Origin: Gymnodinialimonas ulvae
GTDB lineage: Bacteria > Pseudomonadota > Alphaproteobacteria > Rhodobacterales > Rhodobacteraceae
Direction of reading: 5' to 3'
Length of the DNA: 64,000 nucleotides
Assembly: GCF_037543845.1 (NCBI RefSeq)
Contig: NZ_JBBIFX010000002.1
Location: forward strand, 558,001-622,000
Shown here: positions 48,945-58,381 of the stretch, in pieces
Layout: each line of letters opens with the position of its first letter
Position numbering within the stretch: position 1 is the stretch's first letter
Program-made: the position numbers and the translations under genes
Notes under the pieces: model-generated
Seen by the model: only the letters and a program-made list of their open reading frames with translations
The model's database searches: none
Told to the model about the DNA's origin: nothing

Positions 48945-49781
48945 TCAGTCCCGCGCCGCATCTGCCGGATAGGTGCCCAGGATTTTCAACTCGCTGGTGA
49001 AATATCCCAGCTCATCCAAGGCCAGCTGCACGTTGGGATCGTCGGGATGCCCCTCGATATCGGCATAGAACTGCGTCGCCGTGAAATGGCCGCCGACCAT
49101 GTAGCTCTCCAGCTTGGTCATGTTCACCCCATTGGTCGCAAACCCGCCCATCGCCTTGTACAGCGCGGCTGGAATATTGCGGACCCGGAAAACAAAGGTC
49201 GTCATCATATGATCGCCGCGCCGGCTGAGGTCGGCCGCGCGCTGCATCACCAAAAACCGCGTCGTGTTGCGGTCATGGTCCTCGATATGGCGCGCCAGAA
49301 CGTCGAGCCCGTAAATCTCCGCCGCCAGTTCCGAGGCCAGCGCCGCTTTGCCCGGCTCGTCCCATTCGGCCACATCCCGCGCTGCGCGCGCATTATCCGG
49401 GCTGACCCGCCCGGTGATCCCCTTGTCGCGCAGAAACGTCCCGCATTGCGGCAGCAAGACCAGATGCGAATAGGCCTCCCTCACATCCTCAAGCCGAGTA
49501 CCGGGCAGCGCCAGAAGGTTGATATGCACCCGCACGAAGGCCTCATCGACGATATGCAGCCCCGATTCCGGGAGAAGCCGGTGGATGTCCGCAACCCGTC
49601 CGTAAGTAGAGTTCTCGACCGGCAACATCGCCTGCGCGGCAGCCCCGCCTCGAACCGCCTCGATCACGTCCTCGAAGGTGGCGCATGGCAGGGGCTCAAG
49701 TTCGGGGCGCGCATCAACACAGGCCTGATGCGAATAGGCTCCGGGCTCTCCCTGAAAGGCAATACGGTCCGTCATGGGCAT
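48945..49781 (-). CDS. pheA: prephenate dehydratase
   Basis: 278 residues. Converts prephenate to phenylpyruvate for phenylalanine. Dehydratase domain: IAFQGEPGAYSHQA at 7-20, LPVENSTYGRVAD near 53-65, SHLVLLPQCGTFL, and DRNTTRFLVM near 170-179 with the catalytic T-R-F. The C-terminal ACT domain (about 190-270) has FVFRVRNIPAALYKAMGGFA and KLESYMVGGHFTATQFYADI for Phe feedback control. No chorismate mutase domain, so it is the monofunctional type. The ATG at 49775 is an alternative start. Confidence 0.96.
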   Translation of the reverse strand: MPMTDRIAFQGEPGAYSHQACVDARPELEPLPCATFEDVIEAVRGGAAAQAMLPVENSTYGRVADIHRLLPESGLHIVDEAFVRVHINLLALPGTRLEDVREAYSHLVLLPQCGTFLRDKGITGRVSPDNARAARDVAEWDEPGKAALASELAAEIYGLDVLARHIEDHDRNTTRFLVMQRAADLSRRGDHMMTTFVFRVRNIPAALYKAMGGFATNGVNMTKLESYMVGGHFTATQFYADIEGHPDDPNVQLALDELGYFTSELKILGTYPADAARD

Positions 49782-49889
49782 AATCCGCTCGAAAAGGTCG
49801 TTTCGTCGCGCTCCCTACACCTTGCCTTGCCCCAAAGGAACACCATACATACCCGGCAACGAGCGACAGAAGACCTTTGTGGAGCTGAC

Positions 49890-50405
49890 ATGTTTGACAC
49901 GATGACCATCACCAAAGCCGGCGGCGCGGTTTGTGCAGCCCTTCTGGTGTTTCTTCTGGGCGGATGGGCCGCCGAGGGGCTTTATAACGTCGACCACCAT
50001 GACGAAGATCATGTCAGTGGCTATCGGATTGCGATCGTCGATGAATCGGCCGAGCCGGCGGAAGAAGTCCCTGAGGTTCCGTTTGCCGACGTCTACGCGG
50101 TCGCGGACGCCGGCGCGGGCGAGCGCCTGTGGCGTCAATGCTCCGCCTGCCACGCACTGAACGCAGGGCAAAACGGCGTGGGCCCGTATCTGTTGGGCGT
50201 TGTTGGGCGCCCCAAGCATTCGGCTGAGGGCTTTGATTATTCCGATGGGCTTCTGGCGCTTGAAGGCGATTGGACGCCTGAGAATATCTCCGGTTTCATC
50301 GCAAACCCGCGCGAGTACGCGCCCGGAACATCCATGTCCTACGGCGGGATGGACGACATCGAAGATCGAGCCAACCTGATCGCCTACCTCGCGACTCAGC
50401 AATAA
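49890..50405 (+). CDS. cycM: membrane-anchored cytochrome c552 (CycM type)
   Basis: 171 residues. MFDTMTITKAGGAVCAALLV is the typical uncleaved anchor of Paracoccus/Rhodobacter CycM/CycY, followed by an acidic linker (about 50-65) and a class I cytochrome c with heme motif CSACH at 84-88 and Met149 as the likely sixth ligand. It carries electrons from the bc1 complex to terminal oxidases while tied to the membrane. ATG 49890 has GGAG seven bases before. Its own terminator follows. Confidence 0.93.
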   Translation: MFDTMTITKAGGAVCAALLVFLLGGWAAEGLYNVDHHDEDHVSGYRIAIVDESAEPAEEVPEVPFADVYAVADAGAGERLWRQCSACHALNAGQNGVGPYLLGVVGRPKHSAEGFDYSDGLLALEGDWTPENISGFIANPREYAPGTSMSYGGMDDIEDRANLIAYLATQQ

Positions 50406-50430
50406 GCATCGCGAAAGCACAGCATCGAAT

Positions 50431-50455
50431 GCGCCGCCCCGGGGCGGCGTTTTCC
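50431..50455 (+). terminator. Rho-independent terminator of cycM
   Basis: Perfect stem CGCCGCCCC/GGGGCGGCG followed by TTTTCCGTTTC, 26 bp after the cycM stop. It separates cycM from the yej operon. Confidence 0.9.
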
Positions 50456-50618
50456 GTTTCCGGGGCTCATTCCGCGAAAAAAGCGTCTGATCACCATGTG
50501 TTCACGGAATCTCAACTTGAACCGGGGGCGGGCTGGTCTCTAACCTCTCGTGAACCATAATAAGGGAGGCGCGATGCAACGTCGCGTTGGATTCCCGATC
50601 CGACCACCGGAGGTGCAT

Positions 50619-52556
50619 ATGCAGGACCAGACCGAAGCCACGGCGCGCGTGGCGACACGTGAAACCGCCGCCGACCAAAGCCGCACATGGCGCATGACGG
50701 CCTTGCCGTTGGCCGGAGCGGCCCTGATCCTCGCGCTTGGAAGCTTTGCCGCAAAGGCGCAGGAGGTCGGCGATGACGGCCTGATCCGGACCTTCGGCAT
50801 CTCCACATTCGGTGAATTGCGCTACACCCCCGACAGCCCGCACCTCGACTACGTAAACCCCGACGCGCCGCAGGGTGGCGAGATGTCATTCGCCTGGTCG
50901 TCCGGCTCCTTCGATTCCATGCACCCGTATTCGCGCATCGGGCGCCCGGCGGTGCTGTCCAACATCTTCTTTGAGTCGATGCTGGAGGCGACGGCGGATG
51001 AAATCGGTTCATCCTATTGTCTGCTCTGTGAAGAATTCGCCTATCCCGAAGACCGCTCCCACGTGATTTTCACCCTGCGCGAGGATGTGCGGTTTTCGGA
51101 CGGCACACCAATGACCGCGCAGGATGTGATGTTCTCCTACGAGATCCTGCGCGACGAGGGTCTGCCGTCGTTCCGCGCCAATATCCCAAACACCATCGCC
51201 AGCGCTGAGGTGCTCGACGAGCGGACCATTCGGTTCGACTTCAACCCCGACGCGCCCTTGCGTGACCGGATCCAGACCGCCGGTGGTCTGCCGGTCTTCA
51301 GCCAGGCCAGCCACGAGGCCTCGGGCCTTGCCTTCGAGGACAGCCGTCTCGATCCGTTGACCGGGTCCGGCCCCTACGTTCTGGGCGAGGTGGAACCCGG
51401 CCAGCGCGTGGTCTTCACCCGCAACCGTGACTATTGGGGCGATGACCATTGGATCACCCAGGGGCGCAACAATTTCGACGCGATCCGCATCGAGTATTAC
51501 GGCGATAGCCTGGCCGCGTTCGAAGGCTTCACCGCGGGTAATTACACCTTCCGGCAGGAAAGCTCGTCTCAGGCCTGGGCCAACAATTACGACTTCCCGG
51601 CCCTGTCCGACGGCACGGTGATCCGCGAAGAATTGCCCGATGGCACGATCGCCTCGGGCCAGAGCTTCATGATCAACCTGCGCCGTCCGCAGTTCCAGGA
51701 CGTCCGCGTGCGCAGCGCGCTGGCGCATATGTTCAACTTCGAATGGACGAATGAGACGCTGTTCTACGGCCTCTACGCGCCGGTGGTCAGCTTCTGGGAA
51801 AACACCTGGATGGAGGCAGACGGCCTACCGGAAGGTGACGAATTGGCCCTGTTGGAGCAGTTCCGGGATCAATTGCCCCCGACCGTGTTCAGTGAAGAAG
51901 TCTATGCGGTCCCGGAATCGACCGCCGACCGCGCGCTTGATCGCCGCCAATCGCGCCGCGCGCTTGGGCTTTTGGAAGAAGCGGGCTGGGTGCCCGGCGA
52001 CGATGGCCTGTTGCGCAATGAGGCGGGCCAGACACTGGATGTCGAATTCCTGAATTCCTCGCCGCTGTTTGACCGCATCATCAACCCCTATGTCGAGAAC
52101 CTGCGCGCCATTGGTGTGAATGCGTCGATGAACCGGGTCGATAACGCGCAGTTGCAACAACGCCAGCGTGACGCCGATTACGACATGATCACGGACCATT
52201 TTCCGATGACTTATGAGCCCGGTGCAAGCCTGCGGCAATACTTCGGATCGCTTGGCGCCGACGAAAGCCTGTTCAACGTGCCGGGTCTTGCCGATGAGGG
52301 CATCGACGCGCTGATCGAGGCGGTGGTGCAGACCGAAACCCGCGAAGAACTGGATGTAGCCGTGCGTGCGCTTGACCGGGTGCTGCGCGACCGCGTGATC
52401 CGTGTTGGCCAGTGGTACAACCCCGCGCATTGGGTCGCGTATTACAACATGTATCGCTACCCCGAGAACCTGCCGCCCTACAGCCTTGGTTTCCTTGATT
52501 TCTGGTGGATTGACCCGGACGCGGAGCAGGATCTGCGCGACGCCGGCGTTCTTTAA
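50619..52556 (+). CDS. yejA: peptide ABC importer, solute-binding protein YejA
   Basis: 645 residues from ATG 50619, preceded by GGAGGT; a second ATG at 50574 also has a fair site (GGGAGG), so two starts are possible. A signal peptide (about 24-48) ends near FAAKAQE. Family 5 binding-protein features: GISTFGELRYTPDSPHLDYV, NPDAPQGGEMSFAW, TLREDVRFSDGTPMTAQDV, and RNRDYWG. Binds oligopeptides such as those of microcin C type in E. coli. First gene of yejABEF. Confidence 0.93.
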   Translation: MQDQTEATARVATRETAADQSRTWRMTALPLAGAALILALGSFAAKAQEVGDDGLIRTFGISTFGELRYTPDSPHLDYVNPDAPQGGEMSFAWSSGSFDSMHPYSRIGRPAVLSNIFFESMLEATADEIGSSYCLLCEEFAYPEDRSHVIFTLREDVRFSDGTPMTAQDVMFSYEILRDEGLPSFRANIPNTIASAEVLDERTIRFDFNPDAPLRDRIQTAGGLPVFSQASHEASGLAFEDSRLDPLTGSGPYVLGEVEPGQRVVFTRNRDYWGDDHWITQGRNNFDAIRIEYYGDSLAAFEGFTAGNYTFRQESSSQAWANNYDFPALSDGTVIREELPDGTIASGQSFMINLRRPQFQDVRVRSALAHMFNFEWTNETLFYGLYAPVVSFWENTWMEADGLPEGDELALLEQFRDQLPPTVFSEEVYAVPESTADRALDRRQSRRALGLLEEAGWVPGDDGLLRNEAGQTLDVEFLNSSPLFDRIINPYVENLRAIGVNASMNRVDNAQLQQRQRDADYDMITDHFPMTYEPGASLRQYFGSLGADESLFNVPGLADEGIDALIEAVVQTETREELDVAVRALDRVLRDRVIRVGQWYNPAHWVAYYNMYRYPENLPPYSLGFLDFWWIDPDAEQDLRDAGVL

Positions 52557-52571
52557 GGTCGGTTCGCAGCC

Positions 52572-53726
52572 ATGGGCGCCTATATCCTCCGACGGCTGTT
52601 GCTGGTGATTCCGACGATTTTCGGCGTCATGCTGTTGAACTTCACGCTGATTCAGTTCGTGCCGGGTGGGCCGATAGACCAGATCATCGCGCAGCTTGAG
52701 GGCGAGGGTGATGTGTTTGCCGGAATCTCGGGCGGCGGGGGCGATAATGCCGCTGACACTGCAGATTTTGACGTTGGCTATCAGGGCGCGCGGGGCTTGC
52801 CGCCGCAGTTTCTTGAACAGTTGCAGGTGGAATTCAATTTCGCCCGCATCGTCTGTGAAGACGGCTTCACCGGCGAGCCAGACCTTGATGCGGTGGAATG
52901 TGTGGCCGAGGAAATCCCGATCCTCGAACGCTTTGGCCTGATGATGATGGATTACCTGCGTTTCGATTTCGGAGAGAGCTATTTTCGTTCGATCTCGGTC
53001 GTCGATCTGGTGATCGAAAAGATGCCCGTCTCGATCACGCTTGGCCTGTGGTCCACGATCATCGCCTACATGGTCTCCATCCCGTTGGGCATTCGCAAGG
53101 CGGTCCGCGACGGCACACGCTTCGACAGTGCCACGAGCGCGCTGATCATCGTGGCCTACGCGATCCCCGGGTTCCTGTTCGGGATCATTCTTCTGGTGGT
53201 GTTTGCGGGGGGGCGATATCTACAATGGTTCCCGCTGCGCGGCCTGACGTCGGACGGGTTCGAGGACATGAACCTGATCCAGCAGATCGGCGATTACTTC
53301 TGGCACATCACCCTGCCGGTGCTCGCTTCGACGATCTCGGCCTTCGCGACGCTAACTTTGCTGACGAAGAACAGCTTCCTTGATGAGATCAAGAAGCAAT
53401 ACGTTATGACCGCGAAGGCCAAGGGTCTGGGCGAGCGCAGGGTGCTTTATGGCCACGTCTTCCGCAACGCGATGCTGATCGTGATCGCGGGGTTCCCGGC
53501 GGTCTTCATCGGGGTCTTCTTCGGCGGGTCCCTAATTATCGAGACGATCTTCTCGCTGGATGGTTTGGGCAGGCTCGGCTTTGAGGCAGTGGTCAGCCGG
53601 GATTACCCGGTGGTCTTCGGCACGCTCTTCGTCTTCAGCCTGATCGGATTGACCGTCGGGATCCTGTCGGACCTGATGTATGTGTGGATCGATCCGCGCA
53701 TCGACTTTGAATCGTTGGAGGGCTAG
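52572..53726 (+). CDS. yejB: peptide ABC importer permease YejB
   Basis: 384 residues. Helix 1 AYILRRLLLVIPTIFGVMLL, a periplasmic insert (about 45-130) with two cysteines, five further helices, and the EAA loop DEIKKQYVMTAKAKGLGERR. Ends YVWIDPRIDFE, typical of DppB/YejB. 15 bp after yejA, 6 bp before yejE. Confidence 0.95.
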   Translation: MGAYILRRLLLVIPTIFGVMLLNFTLIQFVPGGPIDQIIAQLEGEGDVFAGISGGGGDNAADTADFDVGYQGARGLPPQFLEQLQVEFNFARIVCEDGFTGEPDLDAVECVAEEIPILERFGLMMMDYLRFDFGESYFRSISVVDLVIEKMPVSITLGLWSTIIAYMVSIPLGIRKAVRDGTRFDSATSALIIVAYAIPGFLFGIILLVVFAGGRYLQWFPLRGLTSDGFEDMNLIQQIGDYFWHITLPVLASTISAFATLTLLTKNSFLDEIKKQYVMTAKAKGLGERRVLYGHVFRNAMLIVIAGFPAVFIGVFFGGSLIIETIFSLDGLGRLGFEAVVSRDYPVVFGTLFVFSLIGLTVGILSDLMYVWIDPRIDFESLEG

Positions 53727-53732
53727 CGCGCC

Positions 53733-55052
53733 ATGGCCCTTCCCTCTGACACCCCGCAGACGCCGCCCTTGCCCGAGCAGGAGCCAAGTGCCGCCGAAAC
53801 CCATGGACGGGTGCAGGGCGACCGGAAGGGCTGGCTCAGCCCGCTGAACCGGCGCCGCTGGCGCAACTTCAAGCGCAACCGCCGGGCGTTCTGGTCGCTT
53901 TGGATTTTCCTGATCCTCTACGGCCTATCCCTTCTGGCACCGTACCTTGCCAATGATCGCCCGCTGCTGGTCAATTATCAGGGTGAGTATTTCACGCCGA
54001 TCTTCAACTTCTACCCCGAGACCGCATTCGGTGGCGATTTCCGCACCGAGGCCGTCTACCGCGACGTGGAGGTCCAATGCCTGATCGTTTCCGGCGGGCT
54101 TGAAGACTGTTGGGACGATCCCGACGGCGTCATGGCCGAGGTCGAGGAGACCGGATTCTACAACGGCTCTGAGGTCAATCAGGGCTGGATCATGTGGCCA
54201 TTGATCCCGCACAGCTTCAACACCATCGTGGATCGCCCCGGCGTGGCACCGGCACCGCCGAACGTGATCGGTTTCTGGTCCGATCCGGAACTGGACACCG
54301 CCGGGGAGCCGGTCCTTGACGACACCGGGCAGCCCGTGGCCAACACGCGCTTTGGCCTGCTGCCCGAGGACATTCGTGGCACCAACCTTCTGGGCACCGA
54401 TGACACGTCGCGCGATGTGATGGCGCGGGTCATCTACGGGTTCGAATTGTCGGTCAGTTTCGCCCTGATCGTGACGTTCTGCACGTCGGTCATCGGCATC
54501 TTCATGGGCGCGCTTCAGGGGTATTTCGGCGGCCTTGTAGACCTGATCTGGCAGCGCATCATCGAGATTTGGAACGCCACGCCAAGCCTTTACGTGATCA
54601 TCATCGTCGCGGCGATCTTCCCGATGAATTTCACGCTATTGGTGTTCCTGATGGTCTTCTTCGGATGGATGAACCTGACGGGCGTGGTGCGCGCGGAATT
54701 CCTGCGGGCGCGCAATTTCGAATATGTGCGCGCCGCCCGCGCGCTGGGGGTGGGCAACGGTACCATTATGTTCCGCCACATCCTGCCGAACGCTATGGTC
54801 GCCACTCTAACGTTCCTGCCGTTCATATTGACCGGTACGATTGCGGGGCTTGCGAGCCTTGATTTCCTCGGCTTTGGCCTGCCGTCCTCCGAACCCTCTC
54901 TGGGGGAGATGACCTTGCAGGCCAAAAACAACCTGCAAGCGCCTTGGCTCGGCTTCACTGCCTTTTTCACCTTCGCCTTCATGCTTTCGCTTCTGGTGTT
55001 TGTCTTTGAAGGCGTGCGCGATGCGTTTGACCCACGGAAGACCTTCTCATGA
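53733..55052 (+). CDS. yejE: peptide ABC importer permease YejE
   Basis: 439 residues, about 100 longer than E. coli YejE. The extra length is an N-terminal cytosolic tail (about 30) and a longer periplasmic region between helix 1 (ALWSLWIFLILYGLSLL-like, about 55-72) and the core. The core has LLGTDDTSRDVMARVIYGFE, GALQGYFGGLVDLIWQRIIE, and the EAA loop RARNFEYVRAARALGVGNGT. Ends VRDAFDPRKTFS. The stop overlaps yejF by 4 bp. Confidence 0.93.
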   Translation: MALPSDTPQTPPLPEQEPSAAETHGRVQGDRKGWLSPLNRRRWRNFKRNRRAFWSLWIFLILYGLSLLAPYLANDRPLLVNYQGEYFTPIFNFYPETAFGGDFRTEAVYRDVEVQCLIVSGGLEDCWDDPDGVMAEVEETGFYNGSEVNQGWIMWPLIPHSFNTIVDRPGVAPAPPNVIGFWSDPELDTAGEPVLDDTGQPVANTRFGLLPEDIRGTNLLGTDDTSRDVMARVIYGFELSVSFALIVTFCTSVIGIFMGALQGYFGGLVDLIWQRIIEIWNATPSLYVIIIVAAIFPMNFTLLVFLMVFFGWMNLTGVVRAEFLRARNFEYVRAARALGVGNGTIMFRHILPNAMVATLTFLPFILTGTIAGLASLDFLGFGLPSSEPSLGEMTLQAKNNLQAPWLGFTAFFTFAFMLSLLVFVFEGVRDAFDPRKTFS

Positions 55053-56956
55053 GCCGGCGCATTCTTGATTTCCGCGACCTCAGCGTCGACTTCACACAGG
55101 AAGGCAACACGGTGCGCGCCGTGCGGGGCATCTCGTTCCACGTCGAGAAGGGTGAAACGGTGGCTTTGGTGGGCGAATCCGGCTCCGGTAAATCGGTGAC
55201 GGCCCTGTCGACCGTGGATCTGCTGCCGGGCTCAGCGCAGCTTGGCGGCTCGATCACGTATAACGGGACCGAGATGATCGGCGCCTCGGATGCCGAGCTG
55301 CGGCGCGTGCGCGGCAACGACATCAGCTTCATCTTTCAGGAGCCGATGACCTCGCTCAACCCTCTGCACACCATCGAAAAGCAGATGGCCGAAAGCCTCG
55401 TCCTGCATGGCGACTACACCTATCCCGGGTCGCTGAAACGGTTGGCCAGCACCATCGCGGGCGGCAACCCTGGGCCGGTGCTGTTGGCGGTGTTCGGCCT
55501 GTTATCCATCGTGCTGTTCTACGTTTTCGCGGTGATCCAGCCCGATGATTTTGGCCGGATCCGCGAACAGGTCGTTGACCTCGCCGGGACCGGCGGTGCC
55601 TTGATCTTTGCGGCCGGGAGCCTGATCGGGGCGATCCTTCAGGCAGCGATCTGGACGGCCATGATCGCGGTGCCGCTGCTTGTGGTACGGTTCATCTTGC
55701 GAGCGCTCGGGTTCACCGATGTGGTGTCCTCTGATTTGCGCTCGCGCGTATTGGATCTGTTGACCAAGGTCGGGATCCGTGATCCCGAAACCCGCTTGGG
55801 GGCCTATCCGCACCAATTGTCCGGTGGGCAGCGACAGCGTGTGATGATCGCCATGGCGCTGGCGAACGGGCCCGAATTGCTGATTGCGGATGAGCCGACC
55901 ACGGCGCTCGACGTGACGATCCAGGCGCAGATCCTCGACCTTCTTGGCGATCTCAAACGCGCGGAACAAATGAGCCTTCTGTTCATAACCCATGATCTTG
56001 CGATCGTAAGGCGCATCGCCGACCGCGTCTGTGTCATGCAGGGCGGAGAGATCGTCGAGCAGGGCAAGACCGCCGAGATTTTCGACAATCCGCAACACCC
56101 CTACACGCGTAAATTGCTGGGGGCGGAACCGTCCGGAACGCCGGATCCGATATCCGGCGAAGCGGAGGAGATCCTCAACACCGACGAGTTGCGCATCTGG
56201 TTCCCGATCACGCGCGGTCTTTTGCGCCGAACAGTGGGTCATGTGAAGGCCGTCAACGCCGCCAGCATCAGCGTGCGGCGCGGCGAAACACTTGGCATTG
56301 TCGGTGAGAGCGGCTCGGGCAAGACAACGCTCGCGCTGGCGATCATGCGGCTGATCAAGTCGGAAGGCCCGATCATGTTCCTTGGCCGCGATCTGTCGGG
56401 GCAGGGGAAGGCGGGCCTGCGGGATGTGCGTCGCGACATGCAAATCGTGTTCCAAGACCCCTATGGTTCTCTGAGCCCTCGCATGACGGTCGAACAGATC
56501 GTTTCGGAAGGCTTGGTGGTGCAGGGGGTGGGCCCCCGTGAACGCCGGGTCCGCGTGGGTGAGATCCTTGAGGAAGTCGGTCTGGAGCGGGACATGATGC
56601 ACCGCTATCCGCACGAATTCTCAGGCGGACAACGGCAGCGGATCGCCATCGCGCGCGCCATGATCCTGCGACCGAAACTTGTGGTGCTGGACGAGCCGAC
56701 GAGCGCGCTCGACATGACCGTGCAGGTGCAGATTGTCGAATTGCTGCGCAAGCTGCAGAAGGATCACAACCTCGCCTACCTGTTCATCAGCCATGACCTG
56801 CGCGTCGTGCGTGCACTTAGTCACAAGGTGATCGTGATGAAACAAGGCGACGTGGTCGAAATGGGGGAGACAAGCGCGCTGTTTGATAACCCTCAACACC
56901 CCTACACGCGCGAATTGATGGCGGCGGCCTTGGGCGACCGGGCGGGCGCGGCCTAA
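55049..56956 (+). CDS. yejF: peptide ABC importer ATPase YejF with a membrane-like insertion in domain 1
   Basis: 635 residues against about 530 in E. coli. Two ATPase domains: Walker A GESGSGKS 42-49 and GESGSGKT 419-426; signatures LSGGQ 257-261 and FSGGQ 524-528; Walker B at 277-283 and 545-550. Between the Q-loop of domain 1 (Q97, ending LVLHG at 121) and the helix before the signature (from about 229), about 105 extra residues appear. They include hydrophobic runs 141-163 and 183-217 separated by a charged loop. The frame is continuous. Both ends of the insert must be cytosolic, so two membrane crossings are the simplest reading. Confidence 0.93.
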   Translation: MSRRILDFRDLSVDFTQEGNTVRAVRGISFHVEKGETVALVGESGSGKSVTALSTVDLLPGSAQLGGSITYNGTEMIGASDAELRRVRGNDISFIFQEPMTSLNPLHTIEKQMAESLVLHGDYTYPGSLKRLASTIAGGNPGPVLLAVFGLLSIVLFYVFAVIQPDDFGRIREQVVDLAGTGGALIFAAGSLIGAILQAAIWTAMIAVPLLVVRFILRALGFTDVVSSDLRSRVLDLLTKVGIRDPETRLGAYPHQLSGGQRQRVMIAMALANGPELLIADEPTTALDVTIQAQILDLLGDLKRAEQMSLLFITHDLAIVRRIADRVCVMQGGEIVEQGKTAEIFDNPQHPYTRKLLGAEPSGTPDPISGEAEEILNTDELRIWFPITRGLLRRTVGHVKAVNAASISVRRGETLGIVGESGSGKTTLALAIMRLIKSEGPIMFLGRDLSGQGKAGLRDVRRDMQIVFQDPYGSLSPRMTVEQIVSEGLVVQGVGPRERRVRVGEILEEVGLERDMMHRYPHEFSGGQRQRIAIARAMILRPKLVVLDEPTSALDMTVQVQIVELLRKLQKDHNLAYLFISHDLRVVRALSHKVIVMKQGDVVEMGETSALFDNPQHPYTRELMAAALGDRAGAA

Positions 56957-58302
56957 ATCGCCGACGAGTGACTGGCGGATTGGGTGCTGGTGTAGGCATC
57001 TATGTGCCGCGCGATGATCCGGGTCAACGGCGTTGACGCCTCAAGGATGCGGACACCTGTCTCGGTGCGTGTCACATGGCCGTCATACGCGCGCGCAAGG
57101 TCATCGAGGATCGGCGCGACCTTGGCTCGTTGCGCTGGGTTGATCTTGCGCAGATCATATCCAAAACCGCACATTAACTGCTCGATGATCTCGCTACGCA
57201 GAATGTCGTCCTTGGTCAGTACGTGGCCGCGCCCGGTCGGAAGATCCCCGGCCCGTACGGCCCTTTGATAGTTGGCGGTACTGGCGGTGTTCTGGACGAA
57301 GCCTTGCGGAAACTTCGAGATGGAAGACGCACCGACACCGATCAGCACGTCGCAGGTGTCGTCGGTGTAGCCCTGAAAATTTCGCCTCAGACGCCCCTGG
57401 CGCTCGGCTTCGGCCAAGGTATCGTTCGGTCGTGCAAAATGGTCGATGCCGATGCGGGAATACCCATCCCAGCGCAGGATTTCTTCGGCGGTCTCGAACA
57501 ACGCCAACCGCGCCTCGGGCGCGGGCAGATCCTCGATCGGGATCAAACTCTGGCGTTTCGCCATCCAGGGTACATGCGCATATCCATAGAGCGCGACCCG
57601 GTCCGGGTTAAGCGATAGCAACATCTGCATGGAGGCCGTGATCCGCTCCTGCGTTTGCCGCGGCAGGCCGTAGAGAAGGTCGGTATTGAGTGAGGAAACG
57701 CCGCGCGCGCGAAGCCCTTCAACCGCACTGCGAGTGACCTCAAAGCTCTGCTCCCGCCCAATGATTTTCTGGATCTCCGGGTCAAAGTCCTGAACCCCGA
57801 TGGAGGCGCGCCGCATGCCCGCGGCAGCCAACGCGTCGAGACGGGCATCGTCGATTTCGTTCGGATCGATCTCAACCGAGAACTCCACCGAATCGCTTAC
57901 CCGAATGGATCCGCGGATCGCAGCGGCCAAACGGGTCATCTCGGAGGCTTTCAAAAGCGTCGGAGTGCCCCCGCCCCAGTGAAGTTTCGCGATTTCGACA
58001 CCCTGCGGCAATATGCTGCTAAGGGATTGAATTTCTTGTATAAGAGTGTCGGTATAGGCGACCACCGGCCCCTCGGATTGCATGCCTTGTGTGCGGCATG
58101 CGCAGAACCAGCACAGCCGTCTACAGAAGGGAACATGCAGATAAAGTGACACTTTCGAGCCCGCCGGGATCGCCGCCAGCCAGGCGCGATGGATCTCGGG
58201 CGTGACATCGCCAGCAAAGTGGTTGGCAGGCGGGTATGATGTGTAGCGCGGGACATTGGCCTCAAAAAGACCATGCTGCCGCATTTGAAAATAGCGATCC
58301 AT
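56953..58302 (-). CDS. hemN: oxygen-independent coproporphyrinogen III oxidase
   Basis: 449 residues. Radical-SAM enzyme for heme synthesis without oxygen. Fe-S motif C60-x3-C64-x2-C67 in PFCRRLCWFCAC, plus SLYLHVPFC, LHWGGGTPTLL, the IDPNEIDDAR and GVQDFDPEIQKIIGR blocks and GIDHFARPNDTL. Start at ATG 58302 (MDRYFQMRQHGLFEAN); the frame beyond has no homology. Divergent from fnrL with a shared FNR box at 58337-58350; convergent with yejF, 4 bp overlap. Confidence 0.96.
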   Translation of the reverse strand: MDRYFQMRQHGLFEANVPRYTSYPPANHFAGDVTPEIHRAWLAAIPAGSKVSLYLHVPFCRRLCWFCACRTQGMQSEGPVVAYTDTLIQEIQSLSSILPQGVEIAKLHWGGGTPTLLKASEMTRLAAAIRGSIRVSDSVEFSVEIDPNEIDDARLDALAAAGMRRASIGVQDFDPEIQKIIGREQSFEVTRSAVEGLRARGVSSLNTDLLYGLPRQTQERITASMQMLLSLNPDRVALYGYAHVPWMAKRQSLIPIEDLPAPEARLALFETAEEILRWDGYSRIGIDHFARPNDTLAEAERQGRLRRNFQGYTDDTCDVLIGVGASSISKFPQGFVQNTASTANYQRAVRAGDLPTGRGHVLTKDDILRSEIIEQLMCGFGYDLRKINPAQRAKVAPILDDLARAYDGHVTRTETGVRILEASTPLTRIIARHIDAYTSTQSASHSSAI

Positions 58303-58336
58303 AGTGTACAACTTAAAGGCGTACGACACGCGCACA

Positions 58337-58350
58337 TTGACATAGATCAA
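58337..58350. promoter_or_regulatory. FNR box between hemN and fnrL
   Basis: TTGACATAGATCAA, matching the FNR consensus half-sites TTGAY and ATCAA with a 4-bp spacer. 35 bp from the hemN start and 32 bp from the fnrL start, so FnrL likely controls both hemN and itself. Confidence 0.9.
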
Positions 58351-58381
58351 ATTTGCGCGGGAACATCTGCAGGAGCGCGCC

